A DNA stretch of 64,000 nucleotides from Stigmatella aurantiaca DW4/3-1 (GTDB lineage Bacteria; Myxococcota; Myxococcia; Myxococcales; Myxococcaceae): contig NC_014623.1 in assembly GCF_000165485.1 (NCBI RefSeq), forward strand, positions 3,615,501-3,679,500, read 5' to 3'. The translations under genes and the position numbers were made by a program. The notes beneath the pieces were generated by a model. It was not told the DNA's origin, made no database searches, and saw nothing but the letters and a program-made list of their open reading frames with translations. Numbering within the stretch: position 1 is the first letter of the stretch; every line of letters begins with the position of its first letter. Positions 19,101 to 27,091 of this stretch are shown one piece after another.

Positions 19101-21855
19101 GCGCCCGATGAAGCCCACCTCCATTGCCCTGGACCTGCCGCGCTCGGGCAAGGTGGGCGAGCCCGTCACGGTGAAGCTCAAGGCGCCCTACCGCGGCCGG
19201 GTGCTGCTCACCGCGGAGACCGACCAGGTCATCGCCGCCGAGTGGAAGGCGGTGGAGCCGGGCGAGGTGTCCTGGTCCTTCACCCCGAAGGGTTTCGCGC
19301 CCAACATCTACATCAGCGCGTTCATGGTGAAGGATCCGCACCTGGAGTCCGCGCAGGCCTTCATGCCGGACCGGGCCTTCGGGGTCGGCAACGTCACCCT
19401 GGAGCCCACGGACTTCACGCAGACGGTGAAGCTGGCGGTGCCGGAGGAGGTTCGCTCCAACAGCACCCTCACGGTGAACCTGGAGCTGGGGGCGCTGGAG
19501 GGGCCCACCTACGCCACGGTGGCCGTGGTGGATGAGGGCATCCTGTCCCTGACGCGCTTCCAGAGCCCGGATCCCCTCAAGGAGCTGTTCGCCAAGCGCG
19601 CCCTGGGCGTGGAGACGTACGAGACCATTGGTTGGACGCTGCTCGTGCCCCCGGCGGGCAACTCGCGCAGCACGGGCGGTGACGAGGGGGGCGATGCCTC
19701 CGGCCGCGTGCAGCCGGTGAAGCCCGTGGCGCTGTGGAGCGGCGTGGTCCCCGTGCCGGCCAACGGCAAGCTGAGCCTGCCCTTCCAGTTGCCGCAGTAC
19801 CGCGGCGCGGTGCGGGTGATGGCCGTCACGACAGGGGCCAAGCGCGTGGGCCGCGCCAGCGCCCAGGTGCTGGTGAGGGATCCGCTGGTGCTGCAGACGA
19901 CGCTGCCGCGCTTCCTCACCCAGGATGACGAGATCCAGATCCCCGTCTTTCTCACCAACCTCTCGGGCAGCACGCAGGAGGTGAAGGTGTCCCTCACGGC
20001 CGAGAACCTGCCGGTGCCCGGCATGGCGATGCCGGCCGCCTCGATGGGCTCTCCGCTGCGGCTGCTGGGCAAGAGCGAGGGGCGCACGAAGCTGGAGAAC
20101 GGCAAGGCGGCCACGCTCGTCTTCCAGGCGAAGGCCATCATGGCCGTGGGCGCCGCCCGCTTGAAGGTGACGGCGGAGGGAGGGGGCCACACGGCCTTCG
20201 AGCAGCTCGACGTGCCGCTGCTGCCCGCGGGCCCGCGCGAGCGCAAGGTGCAGCGGCTGGAGCTGGCCGCGGGGCGCATGGACCTGACGCCCTATCTCCA
20301 GGGCTGGGTGCCCACCACCGAGCGCAGCACGTTCTGGGTGACCACCAACCCCTACGCCGAGTCGCTCCAGCACCTGAGCTACCTCATCCGCTACCCCTAC
20401 GGCTGCATCGAGCAGACGACGTCCTCCACGCGCCCGCTGCTCTTCGTGTCTCAGCTCATCGACAACGTGGATCCGTCGTTGACGGGCGACAAGAAGGTGG
20501 AGGACATGGTGATGGCGGGCGTCAACCGCATCATCTCCATGCAGACGCCGTCGGGCGGCTTCGGCTACTGGCCGGGCAGCACCGAGCCCGTGGCCTGGGG
20601 CACCGCCTACGCCACGCACATGCTGCTGGATGCGCAGAAGCTCAAGTACCCCGTGCCGCAGGATCGGCTGGACGATGCCCTCGCGTGGATGGGGCAGGAG
20701 CTCACCCGCAAGGAAGGAAGCAGCGTCCGGGACAACCACTACGGCCGCGAGGCGGAGCCCTACATGCACTATGTGCTGGCGATGGCCGGCAAGGGCCGGA
20801 AGGCCCGCGTGCAGAAGATGGTGGAAGAGCTGGCCAGCCAGAAGGCCCTCTCCGGCGAGGAGCGCGAGCAGGAGTACATGCTCAAGACGGCGCTCTACCT
20901 GGCGGGAGACCGGCGCTACGAGAAGGATCTTCGCAACCCGGTCCTCGAGCCGGTGACCGATGAGCGGCGCAACTCCTGGTCCTTCTACTCGGACCGCCGC
21001 CGCCGTGGGTTCATGCTCAGCACCTTCCAGGACCTGTTCGGCAACGATCCCACGGGCGAGTCGCTGGCGCAGCAGGTGGCGCAGGGGCTCCAGGGCCACT
21101 CCAGCGGCTGGTACACCACGCAGGAGCTGGTGTGGGGCATCACCGGCCTGGGCAAGCGCGTCTCCGGCGCGGCCTCGGACTTCACCCCGCCCACGCTGGT
21201 GGCGGATGGCAAGGAGGTGGCGCCCCAGGCCAGTGGCGGCGCGAAGACGGCGCGCGCCTCGGACAAGACGTGGGCGCTGGTGCGGGCCAGCGAGCGCTCG
21301 GGCGTGGCGCTCGATCTGAAGGAGAAGGGTGAGGGCAAGCTCTACCTCATCCTCAACAGCGATGGCGTGCGCACCGGTGGCCAGGTGAAGACGGGCGGAG
21401 AGGGGCTGTCGATCCGCCGCACCTACCGCAAGCTGGACGGCACCCCCGTCCGTCCGGGCGAGGCGGTGAACCTGGCGGACCTCCTCTATGTGGAGGTGGA
21501 GCTCTCCAACACCACGGGCGAGCGCATCCAGAACATCGCCCTGGTGGACCGGTTGCCCGCGGGCTGGGAGATCGAAAACGCCCGGCTTGGGCGCGGCGGC
21601 AGCGTGGAGTGGGTGGACACCGAGAGCCTCTGGACGGCGGACTACGTGAACATCCGGGATGACCGCATGGAAGTCTTCGGCCACCTGGAGGCCCGCGAGT
21701 CGAAGAAGGTGGTCTACGCGGTGCGCGCGGTGACCTCGGGCAAGTTCACCCTGCCGCCCGTGGAGGCGGAGGCCATGTACGATCCGCGCATCTGGGCACG
21801 CGAGGCGGGGCAGCAGGTGGAAGTGTCCGGTCCCTGGAAGGACTTCCTGCTGTAG
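16126..21855 (+). CDS. Bacterial alpha-2-macroglobulin lipoprotein with thioester
   Basis: A 1909-residue protease trap anchored in the periplasm. The ATG at 16126 follows GGAGGAAAT; the protein starts with a basic head, a hydrophobic stretch and the lipobox ALAGC (Cys33). A Pro/Thr/Ser linker precedes a long series of MG-type beta domains (such as SIYSDRGVYRPGDTAHVAAV) and a bait-like region. The thioester motif PYGCIEQT is intact at Cys1427-Gln1430, followed by the alpha-helical thioester domain and a C-terminal receptor-like domain. Attacking proteases cut the bait and become covalently trapped. It lies 8 bases upstream of pbpC, the classic YfhM-PbpC arrangement, in which defence against proteases is paired with cell-wall repair. 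Confidence 0.95.
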   Translation: MKPQSLKTPSLPRPARARWLVAALLVGTALAGCKKEEGASPATPGTSSTPPGPVSPGTSAPATPAGAEPPKPEAYTPTIREVGPAEGVVPNQLVFEFPRNVQYSSGDGTAGTVIQVTPPVAGQLEYYRDNTALSLTPGNGFELGTTYTVSVEAVETPAGVVKPPQPGQWSYTFTTPAFAFLRMAPRQVDTDKGLVTVDLVFSGPVDVAKARRYSAFLVDGKPLTTFKLSTDPQHRHVLSAQLSSPLLKPGIRVDYALKAGLTSLRGGGAAPVGKGSFELLGGKRLDITRVSVEEGNSGFYLEVQCRDVEMNAPLSQEYDHWYYSNQPGCVFDEDVAAEAIHFTPPVKFSLAPAHRGFRIFGDFKRGKYAMKIDAGAISEGNGRLLADFENTYSISARKPQLSFTSSGRYLPRSAWRNLPLSHLNVDEAELTVRQVPPENLIFWMSNDSQETADERTSNVLIHQMLPLKGARDVLSTTYLDVGSMVPASTRGLVEVSVSRDNTRASTRILLTDLSLVAKRGAISQTVPGQEEVLVWVLGMESTEPLTGVEVSLVKKSGQAVARCTTSGAEGCKLQVPGQTVDPNAPFALVARKDGELTYLKYSELKTEIANSDVQGEPYRAQVPYRASIYSDRGVYRPGDTAHVAAVLRGQEGVAPPVDLPVELRVVDPREREFKKVSLKTNEAGLVSLDLPFASFQDTGRYRVVLRVADREVAQYSLSVEEFVPERMKVTASTEKPGYAQRAPVPVMVEAAYLFGGSAEGSPVEVTCRLEPSTFTPKENAQFAYGVWRQGGTEAKAVTLGQVKGELNAKGQAVLDCPAQEATGGFKGPAKLVAQASVFEAGSGRSTVGEATVPMHPEQYYVGLQTGIQKVEANKPFTVTGVVVDWEGRLITDARSLKPLEVEYLRLEEEYGSFYDESEGYERYQRYLRPVREGKGTAKVEGGKFQLQVTPTQDSAGFIVRVRSGGAQTDLQLEGRGEYYWWGDGEERVDQTPRPMKPTSIALDLPRSGKVGEPVTVKLKAPYRGRVLLTAETDQVIAAEWKAVEPGEVSWSFTPKGFAPNIYISAFMVKDPHLESAQAFMPDRAFGVGNVTLEPTDFTQTVKLAVPEEVRSNSTLTVNLELGALEGPTYATVAVVDEGILSLTRFQSPDPLKELFAKRALGVETYETIGWTLLVPPAGNSRSTGGDEGGDASGRVQPVKPVALWSGVVPVPANGKLSLPFQLPQYRGAVRVMAVTTGAKRVGRASAQVLVRDPLVLQTTLPRFLTQDDEIQIPVFLTNLSGSTQEVKVSLTAENLPVPGMAMPAASMGSPLRLLGKSEGRTKLENGKAATLVFQAKAIMAVGAARLKVTAEGGGHTAFEQLDVPLLPAGPRERKVQRLELAAGRMDLTPYLQGWVPTTERSTFWVTTNPYAESLQHLSYLIRYPYGCIEQTTSSTRPLLFVSQLIDNVDPSLTGDKKVEDMVMAGVNRIISMQTPSGGFGYWPGSTEPVAWGTAYATHMLLDAQKLKYPVPQDRLDDALAWMGQELTRKEGSSVRDNHYGREAEPYMHYVLAMAGKGRKARVQKMVEELASQKALSGEEREQEYMLKTALYLAGDRRYEKDLRNPVLEPVTDERRNSWSFYSDRRRRGFMLSTFQDLFGNDPTGESLAQQVAQGLQGHSSGWYTTQELVWGITGLGKRVSGAASDFTPPTLVADGKEVAPQASGGAKTARASDKTWALVRASERSGVALDLKEKGEGKLYLILNSDGVRTGGQVKTGGEGLSIRRTYRKLDGTPVRPGEAVNLADLLYVEVELSNTTGERIQNIALVDRLPAGWEIENARLGRGGSVEWVDTESLWTADYVNIRDDRMEVFGHLEARESKKVVYAVRAVTSGKFTLPPVEAEAMYDPRIWAREAGQQVEVSGPWKDFLL

Positions 21856-21863
21856 GCCGCGCC

Positions 21864-24242
21864 ATGCCCTTGCCCCGCCTTACGCAGAAACGGTTCATGC
21901 GGGCCCTGCTGCTCCTCCTCTCCCTGGTGGGAGCAGGGGGGGCGGCGGCCTGGTGGGTGCCGTTGCCGGAGCGCCTCGCGTCGCCGCACTCGGCGGTCAT
22001 CGAGTACCGGGATGGGACGCCCGCGCACGTCTTCCTCGCCCCGGATGAGCGGTGGCGCGTGCTCACCCGGGTGGAGGACGTGGATCCCGCGTATGTGCGG
22101 GCCCTGCTCGCGCTGGAGGACAAGCGCTTCCCCTGGCATCCGGGCGTGGATCCCCTGGCGGTGGTGCGGGCGGGGATCTCCAACGTGGCGCGGGGCCGCC
22201 GGGTGTCCGGGGCCTCGACCCTCACCATGCAACTGGTGCGCGTGCTGGAGCCCCGGCCGCGCACCCTGTTCTCGAAGGTCATCGAATCCCTCCGGGCCCT
22301 GCAGCTCGAACTGCGCATGTCCAAGGACGCGCTCCTGGCCGCCTACCTCCAGTTCGTCCCCTACGGGCGCAACGTGGAGGGGGTGGAGGCCGCGTCCCTG
22401 GCGTACTTTGGTCACCGCGCCACGCACCTGAGCGCGGCGGAGATCGCCACGCTGCTGGCGGTGCCGCAGAACCCGAACCGGCGGTTTCCCACCCCCGGCA
22501 ACGAGGGCCGGTTGAAGGCGGCCCGGGATGACATCGCGCGGCGGCTGCTGGCGGAGGACGCGTTGCCGCTGGGGCCTTCGGGGCAGCGGGTGACGCCCGG
22601 GGAGGCCCAGGCCGAGGTGCTGGCCACGCCCGTGCCGCGGACCTTGATGCCGTTTCCCCGCGAGGCGCCCCATGCGGCGGTGTGGCTGCGGGCCCAGCGG
22701 CCGGAAGTGTCCCGGTTGCGCACCACGCTGGACGCGGGGACGCAGCGGCTCACCGAGCGGCTGATGCGCGATGCGGCGGGGGAGCTGGGCCCCCGGGGCA
22801 TCCACAATGGGGTGGCGGTGGTGGTGGATCACACGAGCGCGGAGGTGCTCGCGCTGGTGGGCAGCTTTGACTTCTTCGACCAGCGTCACGGGGGGCAGAT
22901 TGTCGGCTTCGCCCTGCCGCGCTCGCCAGGCTCGGCGCTCAAGCCACTCCTGTACGCGATGGGCATCGACCGGGGGCTGATGTTGCCGGAGCACCTCGTG
23001 GCGGACACGCCCGAGTCCTATGGCGGCTACTCGCCGCGCAACTTCGATGGGCGCTTCCTGGGGCTGGTGCGGATGGAGTTCGCGCTGTCCCAGTCGCTCA
23101 ACATCCCCTTCGTGCGGCTGCTGAAGGACATGGGCGTGGAGCGCTTCCTGGGCACGCTGCGCCGGGCCGGGGTGGACAGTCTGGCGTCCGAGCCTGGCCA
23201 CTACGGCCTGTCCGCGGCGGTGGGCGGCCTGGAGGTCACGCCGCTGGAGCTGGCGGGGGTGTACGTGGCGCTCGCGCGGGAGGGCCGCGCGGCCCCGCTG
23301 AAGGTGCTGGAGGAAGGGGCGCCCGCGTCCGAGCCCGTGTCCCAGGAGCTGTTCTCTCCCGGGGCGGCCTGGCTCACCCGGCGGGCGTTGTCGCTGAAGG
23401 ACCGGCCTGATTTCCCTGCCCGGCGCCGGCTGACCGGCATTCCCGCCCAGGTGCATTGGAAGACGGGGACGAGCTTTGGCCACCGCGATGCGTGGGCGGC
23501 GGGCTCGGGCCCCCGGCACACGGCGGTGGTGTGGCTGGGCAACTTCGACAGCTCGCCCAGCGTGCACCTCGTGGGCGCGGAGGCGGCGGGCCCGCTGCTC
23601 TTCGACGTGCTGGAGGCCATCGGGCCTCGGGGGCTGGCTTCGGAGGCGGACGCGGCGGTGCCCCCCTCGGACCTGACGCGCGTGGAGGTCTGCGCCTACT
23701 CCGGGCACCTGCCCACGGACGCCTGCGTGCAGCGCCGCGAGGTGTACGCGCGGCGCGAGTCGGTGCCCACGAAGCGCTGCCCCTACCACCAGCAGGTGGA
23801 GGTGGACGCGCGCACGGGGCTGTCGGTGAGCCCGCTGTGCCGGGCGGGCCGCGAGGTGGAGTCCCGGGTGTATCTCACCTGGCCGGCGAGCATCCGCCGC
23901 TGGCTGACGGAGCAGCATCGCAGCCTGCCCACGCCACCCGCGTACGCGCCTGGGTGCGAGCCCGGGGGGGCCGAGCACCCGCCGGAGATCCTCTCCCCCT
24001 CCGAGGGCCAGGTGGCGCTCCTGATTCCGGGCGTGGCCCCCGAGCAGCAGGAGGTCCCGTTGGAGGCGGAGGCCGCGAACGACCGTGAGCTGACGTGGTT
24101 CGTGAACGGGAAGTTCCTGGGCCGCGCCAAGGCGGCCGAGCGGGTGTGGTGGACGCCTGCCCAGGGCACGCATGAAATCCTCGTCACCGACGACCGGGGA
24201 CTCACCTCCCGGCGCCTCCTGGTGGTGCGCGAGCGGCGCTGA
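21864..24242 (+). CDS. pbpC: Penicillin-binding protein 1C
   Basis: A 792-residue bifunctional peptidoglycan synthase. One N-terminal membrane helix (residues 12-32). Glycosyltransferase domain (GT51) with ALEDKRFPWHPGVD (catalytic E85) and SGASTLTMQLVR. Transpeptidase domain with SALK (S357-K360), SLN (411-413) and KTGTS (533-537), all intact. The C-terminal part (from about residue 690) is the Ig-like BiPBP_C domain typical of PBP1C. It acts at the outer face of the inner membrane. Cotranscription with the thioester alpha-2-macroglobulin 8 bases upstream suggests that it repairs wall damage where the trap works. Confidence 0.95.
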   Translation: MPLPRLTQKRFMRALLLLLSLVGAGGAAAWWVPLPERLASPHSAVIEYRDGTPAHVFLAPDERWRVLTRVEDVDPAYVRALLALEDKRFPWHPGVDPLAVVRAGISNVARGRRVSGASTLTMQLVRVLEPRPRTLFSKVIESLRALQLELRMSKDALLAAYLQFVPYGRNVEGVEAASLAYFGHRATHLSAAEIATLLAVPQNPNRRFPTPGNEGRLKAARDDIARRLLAEDALPLGPSGQRVTPGEAQAEVLATPVPRTLMPFPREAPHAAVWLRAQRPEVSRLRTTLDAGTQRLTERLMRDAAGELGPRGIHNGVAVVVDHTSAEVLALVGSFDFFDQRHGGQIVGFALPRSPGSALKPLLYAMGIDRGLMLPEHLVADTPESYGGYSPRNFDGRFLGLVRMEFALSQSLNIPFVRLLKDMGVERFLGTLRRAGVDSLASEPGHYGLSAAVGGLEVTPLELAGVYVALAREGRAAPLKVLEEGAPASEPVSQELFSPGAAWLTRRALSLKDRPDFPARRRLTGIPAQVHWKTGTSFGHRDAWAAGSGPRHTAVVWLGNFDSSPSVHLVGAEAAGPLLFDVLEAIGPRGLASEADAAVPPSDLTRVEVCAYSGHLPTDACVQRREVYARRESVPTKRCPYHQQVEVDARTGLSVSPLCRAGREVESRVYLTWPASIRRWLTEQHRSLPTPPAYAPGCEPGGAEHPPEILSPSEGQVALLIPGVAPEQQEVPLEAEAANDRELTWFVNGKFLGRAKAAERVWWTPAQGTHEILVTDDRGLTSRRLLVVRERR

Positions 24243-24540
24243 CAGACGCGCCTGCCCAGGCGGGAGAAGGCCCACTGCAGAGCCTGTCGTCCGGGCACCG
24301 CCTCGCCGTGCCCGCCGCTCCCATGGCCGTGGGGCAGAGAGGCGTTGAAGGCACCGCACCGTGAAGGAGACTGTGCGCGGGGTGACGCATGACGTCACGA
24401 AACGCTCGGCAGGGCCCAGTCGGCATTCATGGAAGTAAGCGCTATCGTGGGGAGAGCGGACGGACGGGTGTTGTGGAGGAGCTTTGCCTGCCCTTGGACC
24501 GTCCTGATCGCTCCCTCTTCGCGACGTTAGGGTCACCTGG

Positions 24541-25638
24541 ATGAGGTGGTTGGAGACCGTGATTCGGTTGGGGCAGGTGCTCACCTTCCTCATGGTGGTG
24601 AGCCCTGTGGGCGGATCAGCGGAGCCCTGGCGTGCCGTGGTCCGGGTGTCCTCGGAAGAGGATCGCATCCTGCTCGAGCGCGTCCGTGGACAGAGCAGTG
24701 ATTTGCCGGTGCGCCTCCTCGTGGATCCGGGCCCTCCGCTGGAGGAGCAAGAGCCGGCGCGGTGGAGGGGCGCGGTGGGGCTCGCCGAGGCGCACCAGGC
24801 GCGGGCGGTGCTCTGGTTTCTGCGCACGGGGGCCACGCTGCGGATTCACCTGGCCGAGCCGGGCAGCCGCCACCTCTTCGTGCGCAAGGCCCAGGTGCAG
24901 GGACGCCCGGGGAGCCTGGAGTGGTCCGCTGGCGCCGAGGCCGTGGCGTTGGTGGTGCGCTCCGCGCTTCGGGCCGTGGAGGTAGGCGAGCCCTTGGGCG
25001 AGGAGGTGACGGTGGCGCCGCCTCCGCCCGCGCCCGCACCGCCGCCCCCGCCCGTGAGCGAGGCCCCCGCGGCGCCGGTGGTTCCTCCTCCTTCCCCTCC
25101 CAGCCCGCTTCCGGGCCCTTGGCAGCTCGCGCTGGGGGGCCTGGCTTCCCTCGATGGCTACGGCTCCGGGGGATACCAGGGCGTGTTGCTCGGCGCGGGG
25201 CGAGAGGCCGGACGCTTGCGCCTGCGGCTTCAACTCACCGTGGGGCTCCCGGCCACCTTGGAGGATGGGCGGACCCGGGTGGCGCTGAGCCAACTGGGAA
25301 GCACATTGTGGGCAGATGCCACACTGGTGGCCGCGGGTCGCTGGCGGTGGGCATTGGGAGGTGGCGTCGGTCTGATGACCTTCGCGCGGCGGACGGAGTC
25401 CCTGGTCCCGGAGGTGGAGGCGACCCCGTCCCGGAGGGTGTGGGCGCTGGTCACCGGCCCCGAGACCTCGGTGCGCTGGCAACTGGCGCGTCGCTTTGCA
25501 CTGGAGGTGGCGGTAGCGGCCGAGGGGGTCTGGGGCCGGCCGGTCCTGGGTTACATCCAGGAAGGAGAATTCGTGAAACACAGGGATGGGTGGTCCGTGC
25601 GGCCTCGCCTCGGTGTGACGGGGGTGTTTTTTCCGTGA
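24541..25638 (+). CDS. Exported protein with proline hinge and beta-barrel-like C-terminus
   Basis: A 365-residue protein with a signal peptide (cut near GGSA, residue 26). Residues 27-155 form a small alpha/beta domain (LRIHLAEPGSRHLFVRKAQV). A Pro/Ala hinge at about 158-190 leads to a C-terminal half made of alternating strands (LRLRLQLTVGLPATL, ADATLVAAGRWRWALGGGV, FALEVAVAAEGVWG) ending in Phe-Pro, as in outer-membrane barrels. Family unknown. It is the first gene of a unit of four: its TGA overlaps the GTG of the sigma factor gene, so they are translationally coupled. The 298 bases before it contain no gene and no clear promoter. Confidence 0.65.
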   Translation: MRWLETVIRLGQVLTFLMVVSPVGGSAEPWRAVVRVSSEEDRILLERVRGQSSDLPVRLLVDPGPPLEEQEPARWRGAVGLAEAHQARAVLWFLRTGATLRIHLAEPGSRHLFVRKAQVQGRPGSLEWSAGAEAVALVVRSALRAVEVGEPLGEEVTVAPPPPAPAPPPPPVSEAPAAPVVPPPSPPSPLPGPWQLALGGLASLDGYGSGGYQGVLLGAGREAGRLRLRLQLTVGLPATLEDGRTRVALSQLGSTLWADATLVAAGRWRWALGGGVGLMTFARRTESLVPEVEATPSRRVWALVTGPETSVRWQLARRFALEVAVAAEGVWGRPVLGYIQEGEFVKHRDGWSVRPRLGVTGVFFP

Positions 25639-26273
25639 ATCCCACTGACCCGAAGTCACCCCCACCGCTCTCCATCCCGGAAACAAGAAAGGGAAGCCTG
25701 GAGGCGGCAAGGCGGCAAGAAGATCCCCGGATCCAGGCGGTCATCCAGGGGCACCGCGAGGCGGCCGAGTCCTTGCTGGAGGACATGCTGCCCCGGGTGC
25801 GCAACCTGGTTCGTTATCTCGTAAAGGGAGACTCAGAGGCTGAGGATCTTGCCCAGGAATCGCTGCTCGCCGTGCTGCGAGGGCTGCCGTCATACCGGGG
25901 TGAAGGCACGTTCCGGTCCTGGACGGATCGGGTGGTGGCCCGGACGGTTTTCTCAGGGCTCAAACGGGAGCGCGGGGAGAGCCCGCGCCGGAGCGAGGAG
26001 CCGGTGGAGCTGATGGCGGTGGCCTCGGCGGATGCGCCCTTGGACGAATACGTCCACCGGCGTCACATGGTGACGCTGCTGGACCGCATCCCCGCGGAGC
26101 AACGCCACGCGTTGGTGCTCCACCACGTGATGGAGTTGAGCGTGCCGGAGATTGCCTCGGAGTTGGGAGTCCCTTTCGAGACAGTGAGGAGCCGGCTCCG
26201 GCTGGGGCGTACCGCCCTGCGGACCTTGGCGGAGAAGAAGGCGGTGAAGGAAGCGGAGGAGAAGGAGTCCTGA
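25635..26273 (+). CDS. ECF-type RNA polymerase sigma factor
   Basis: A 212-residue sigma-70 family protein of the extracytoplasmic-function type. Region 2: VRNLVRYLVKGDSEAEDLAQ, then SYRGEGTFRSWTDRVVARTV. Region 4 with helix-turn-helix: IPAEQRHALVLHHVMELSVP and EIASELGVPFETVRSRLRLG. Start taken as the GTG at 25635, which shares four bases (GTGA) with the stop of the barrel-like gene. The following gene starts on the last base of its TGA. That gene has a cytoplasmic head and one membrane helix, so it may act as the anti-sigma partner. Target promoters are not evident. Confidence 0.9.
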   Translation: MNPTDPKSPPPLSIPETRKGSLEAARRQEDPRIQAVIQGHREAAESLLEDMLPRVRNLVRYLVKGDSEAEDLAQESLLAVLRGLPSYRGEGTFRSWTDRVVARTVFSGLKRERGESPRRSEEPVELMAVASADAPLDEYVHRRHMVTLLDRIPAEQRHALVLHHVMELSVPEIASELGVPFETVRSRLRLGRTALRTLAEKKAVKEAEEKES

Positions 26274-27091
26274 TGAGCCACTTCAAGCAGGACGACGAAG
26301 AGCCATGGGATCTCCTCTCCCCGTTGGACGACCGCTCCGGACCGGCGCGGCGGATCTCCCGCCAGAAGGCCGCGGACATGGTGCGCGCGGCGCTGGACGC
26401 GGCCGAGCAGACGCCCCCTCCCTCGAGGCCCGTGAGCCGGCGCTGGCCCCGGGCCGCGTGGGTGGGTGGGTCGATCCTGGTGGCCGCGGCGGCGGTGGCG
26501 GGCATCGGCCGCCTCATGGGGGAGCCGCCCCCCGCCCCTCCCTCCGCCGGGGAGTCCCCGATGCCAGCGGACGTGAGCCCCCCTGCCGCTCCGGAGGCGC
26601 CCGCGCCGGCCCATGTGGAACCCCCGCCGGAGGAAGCGCGGGAGGACACCCAGGAAGCACTCCCTCCGCCGGAGCCGCCCCGGAAGGAGTCCCGGCCCGC
26701 GAGGATCCTGGCACCCGAGGATCTGCTGCGCATGGCCAACGCGCATCGGATCGCGGGCCGGTGGAAGGAGGCGGAGGCGCTCTACCAGCGCGTCATCCGG
26801 GCGCACCCCAAGGGAATGTCCGCCTACGTCGCGCGGGTGGCCTCTGGCTCGCTGCGGCTGGAGCACCTGGGGGATGCACGGGGGGCCTTGCGCCAGTTCC
26901 AGGAGGCGCTGCGGCAGCAGCCCAACGGCGTGCTGAGCCATGAGGCGAGCCACGGGGTGGCGGAGGCGTGGAGGGCCCTGGGAGACAAGGCGCAGGAGGC
27001 CCGGGCGCTCGAGCAGTTTCTGGCGCACCACCCGGACTCTCCTCTGGAGGCGGCTGCCCGGAAGCGGCTGCGGGAGCTCTCTCGGCCATGA
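26273..27091 (+). CDS. Single-pass membrane protein with TPR-like tail, possible anti-sigma factor
   Basis: A 272-residue protein. A 57-residue cytoplasmic head (DEEPWDLLSPLDDRSGPARR) is followed by one membrane helix (about 58-82, WVGGSILVAAAAVAGIGRLM), a Pro/Glu-rich spacer and a periplasmic C-terminal part with tetratricopeptide-like repeats (AHRIAGRWKEAEALYQRVI, LGDARGALRQFQEALRQQP, LGDKAQEARALEQFLAHHP). No zinc-binding anti-sigma motif (HXXXCXXC) is present. Position after the ECF factor, with a one-base overlap, and the topology suggest an anti-sigma or sensor role; this is inference. TPR repeats may read an envelope state by protein contact. Confidence 0.75.
   Translation: MSHFKQDDEEPWDLLSPLDDRSGPARRISRQKAADMVRAALDAAEQTPPPSRPVSRRWPRAAWVGGSILVAAAAVAGIGRLMGEPPPAPPSAGESPMPADVSPPAAPEAPAPAHVEPPPEEAREDTQEALPPPEPPRKESRPARILAPEDLLRMANAHRIAGRWKEAEALYQRVIRAHPKGMSAYVARVASGSLRLEHLGDARGALRQFQEALRQQPNGVLSHEASHGVAEAWRALGDKAQEARALEQFLAHHPDSPLEAAARKRLRELSRP

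Noticed and set aside
15853-21684. Open reading frame of 1943 codons antisense to the alpha-2-macroglobulin gene
   Set aside because: His/Arg/Leu/Gly-rich translation without any domain; the sense strand encodes a clear protein. Long antisense frames are normal in DNA with GC-rich third codon positions.
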